A stretch of DNA of 7,091 nucleotides from an uncultured Eubacteriales bacterium. GTDB taxonomy: Bacteria; Bacillota; Clostridia; Oscillospirales; Oscillospiraceae. The notes beneath the pieces are model-generated. The model had not been told where the DNA came from and did not search any database. It worked only from the letters and a program-made list of their open reading frames with translations. The position numbers and the translations under genes were made by a program. The DNA is taken from positions 1 to 7,091 of the forward strand of contig URPI01000113.1 in NCBI GenBank assembly GCA_900549705.1, read 5' to 3'. Shown one piece after another: positions 6,302-7,091 of the stretch. Position 1 is the stretch's first letter. The number at the start of each line of letters is the position of its first letter.

Positions 6302-6844
6302 ATGGTTGACAATGTTTTTATGTCTGACGCAAAGGAAATCACACTGGATGATTATCTTGGCTTTGAAAAAAAAGGACGGGAGAATATGGGTTCAGAGCTG
6401 CCCGTTATGGTATATCGGATGCTGGAATACTCCTTGAAGGAGGAACTGCGGGAGCGCTACGGCAAGGAAGCGCAGATTGCGGCGTTCCGTGGGGCAGGCA
6501 AACGGGCAGGGGAGTATTTTGCCCGGTATTTTCTGGACACGAGTCTGCCCTTTGACCGGTTTGTGGGGGACTTGCAGGCCAAAATGCAGGCGGAGAAAAT
6601 CGGCATCCTGCGCATTGAGGAGGCAGATGAGGCCAGTGGTCGCCTGGTTCTCACGGTGTCTGAGGATGCAGACTGCTCCGGCTTGCCTGTTCTGGGCGAG
6701 ACGGTGTGCAATTATGATGAGGGCTTCATCTCCGGTGTTCTCTCCCTGTACTCCGGCAAGCCCTACACTGCCGTTGAAGTGGACTGCTGGGCTACCGGCG
6801 ACCGGGTATGCCGCTTCTGCGCAGAAGTAAAGGAGCAGCCCTGA
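6302..6844 (+). CDS. V4R (4-vinyl reductase) domain protein
   Basis: A 180-residue soluble protein with a C-terminal V4R domain, a small-molecule-binding fold found in sensory and tetrapyrrole-related proteins. The N-terminal half (about 1-110) is helical and charged, with YRMLEYSLKEELRERYG and FRGAGKRAGEYFARYFL. The V4R core shows CSGLPVLGETVCNYDEGFISG (C125, C136), then VEVDCWATGDRVCRFC (C162, C170, C173), the conserved cysteine/GD pattern of the family; the cysteines may bind metal. An ATG at 6281 is 21 bases upstream, but AGGAG at 6289-6293 fits the ATG at 6302 (8-base spacing) and would lie inside the longer version. Its stop shares one base with the next start (TGATG), implying co-translation. 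The ligand is unknown; no catalytic role is evident. Confidence 0.85.
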   Translation: MVDNVFMSDAKEITLDDYLGFEKKGRENMGSELPVMVYRMLEYSLKEELRERYGKEAQIAAFRGAGKRAGEYFARYFLDTSLPFDRFVGDLQAKMQAEKIGILRIEEADEASGRLVLTVSEDADCSGLPVLGETVCNYDEGFISGVLSLYSGKPYTAVEVDCWATGDRVCRFCAEVKEQP

Positions 6845-7091
6845 TGGAGATGCCCGACCGCACGCAGGACAGCTGTGACCGCCTGTTTGAATATCTTCGC
6901 AGCATCCTGTACGACAAAGAAATTCAGCCCCTGAACCCGGAGGAACTGGATGTGCCCTTCCAGAAATTGGCCAGGGGGCTGCAATTTCTGGAAGGGGCGG
7001 TGACGGAAATGAAGACCTACTCCGCAGCCATTTCCAAGGGAGATCTGTCCGCGCCCGCCCCCGGCAAGGATAATTCCCTATGCGAGAATCT
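6844..7091 (+). CDS. N-terminus of a sensor/signalling protein, probably GGDEF or kinase type, cut by window end
   Basis: The frame opens with ATG at 6844, overlapping the V4R stop by one base, with AGGAG at 6831-6835 eight bases upstream. It stays open for 82 codons to the window edge. The visible part is acidic and helical, with FEYLRSILYD, DVPFQKLARGLQFLEGAV, TYSAAISKGDLSAPAP and then SLCENL. This pattern recalls the N-terminal region of Firmicutes cytoplasmic signalling proteins that continue into a HAMP-like segment and a diguanylate cyclase (GGDEF) or histidine kinase domain. No catalytic domain is visible here, so the output is unproven. Tight linkage to the V4R gene suggests that the two form a sensor-effector pair. 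Confidence 0.65.
   Translation, partial: MEMPDRTQDSCDRLFEYLRSILYDKEIQPLNPEELDVPFQKLARGLQFLEGAVTEMKTYSAAISKGDLSAPAPGKDNSLCEN

Overview
The window looks like chromosomal DNA of a Gram-positive gut-type Clostridia, most likely Oscillospirales. This is inferred from GC-rich third codon positions, strong AGGAGG-type ribosome binding sites, sigma-A promoters with 17-bp spacers, and a DivIB/FtsQ-FtsZ cell-division pair. No rRNA, transposase, integrase or CRISPR array is visible, so the genus cannot be fixed from this window.

Layout. (1) 1-1248: the 3' part of a DivIB/FtsQ-type divisome gene whose frame is already open at base 1. (2) 1249-1470: a gap holding a good promoter and a strong RBS for ftsZ (1471-2568), which ends at a well-formed terminator (2576-2613). 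(3) 2614-2861: a gap containing a palindromic, MITE-like repeat of about 108 bp (2727-2834). (4) 2862-4486: a class I SAM-dependent methyltransferase translationally coupled (ATGA overlap) to hslO, the redox chaperone Hsp33. (5) 4562-5355: a tRNA operon with a perfect consensus promoter and seven tRNA genes, Val(TAC), Asp(GTC), Phe(GAA), Gly(GCC), Cys(GCA), Phe(GAA), Gly(GCC). The Phe-Gly pair is a perfect 158-bp duplication, and hairpins lie between members and at the end. (6) 5394-6084: a broken phage-type gene (DUF6291-like N-terminal domain) whose conserved C-terminal module is in another frame. It carries four tandem 10-bp repeats and a possible LexA box in front. (7) 6221-7091: a promoter followed by a V4R (4-vinyl reductase) ligand-binding protein overlapping by one base the start of a sensor/signalling protein that runs off the window.

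How it fits together: the first half is housekeeping (septum formation, then protein and redox quality control, then tRNA supply). Downstream of the tRNA terminator the character changes to accessory DNA: a decayed phage gene, as is common next to tRNA genes, and then a small sensory operon in which a V4R protein may feed a signal to the partial downstream protein. I see no clearly new biological system. The observations most worth checking are the split phage gene with its decamer repeat and possible SOS box, the tRNA duplication with internal hairpins, and the V4R-sensor pair.
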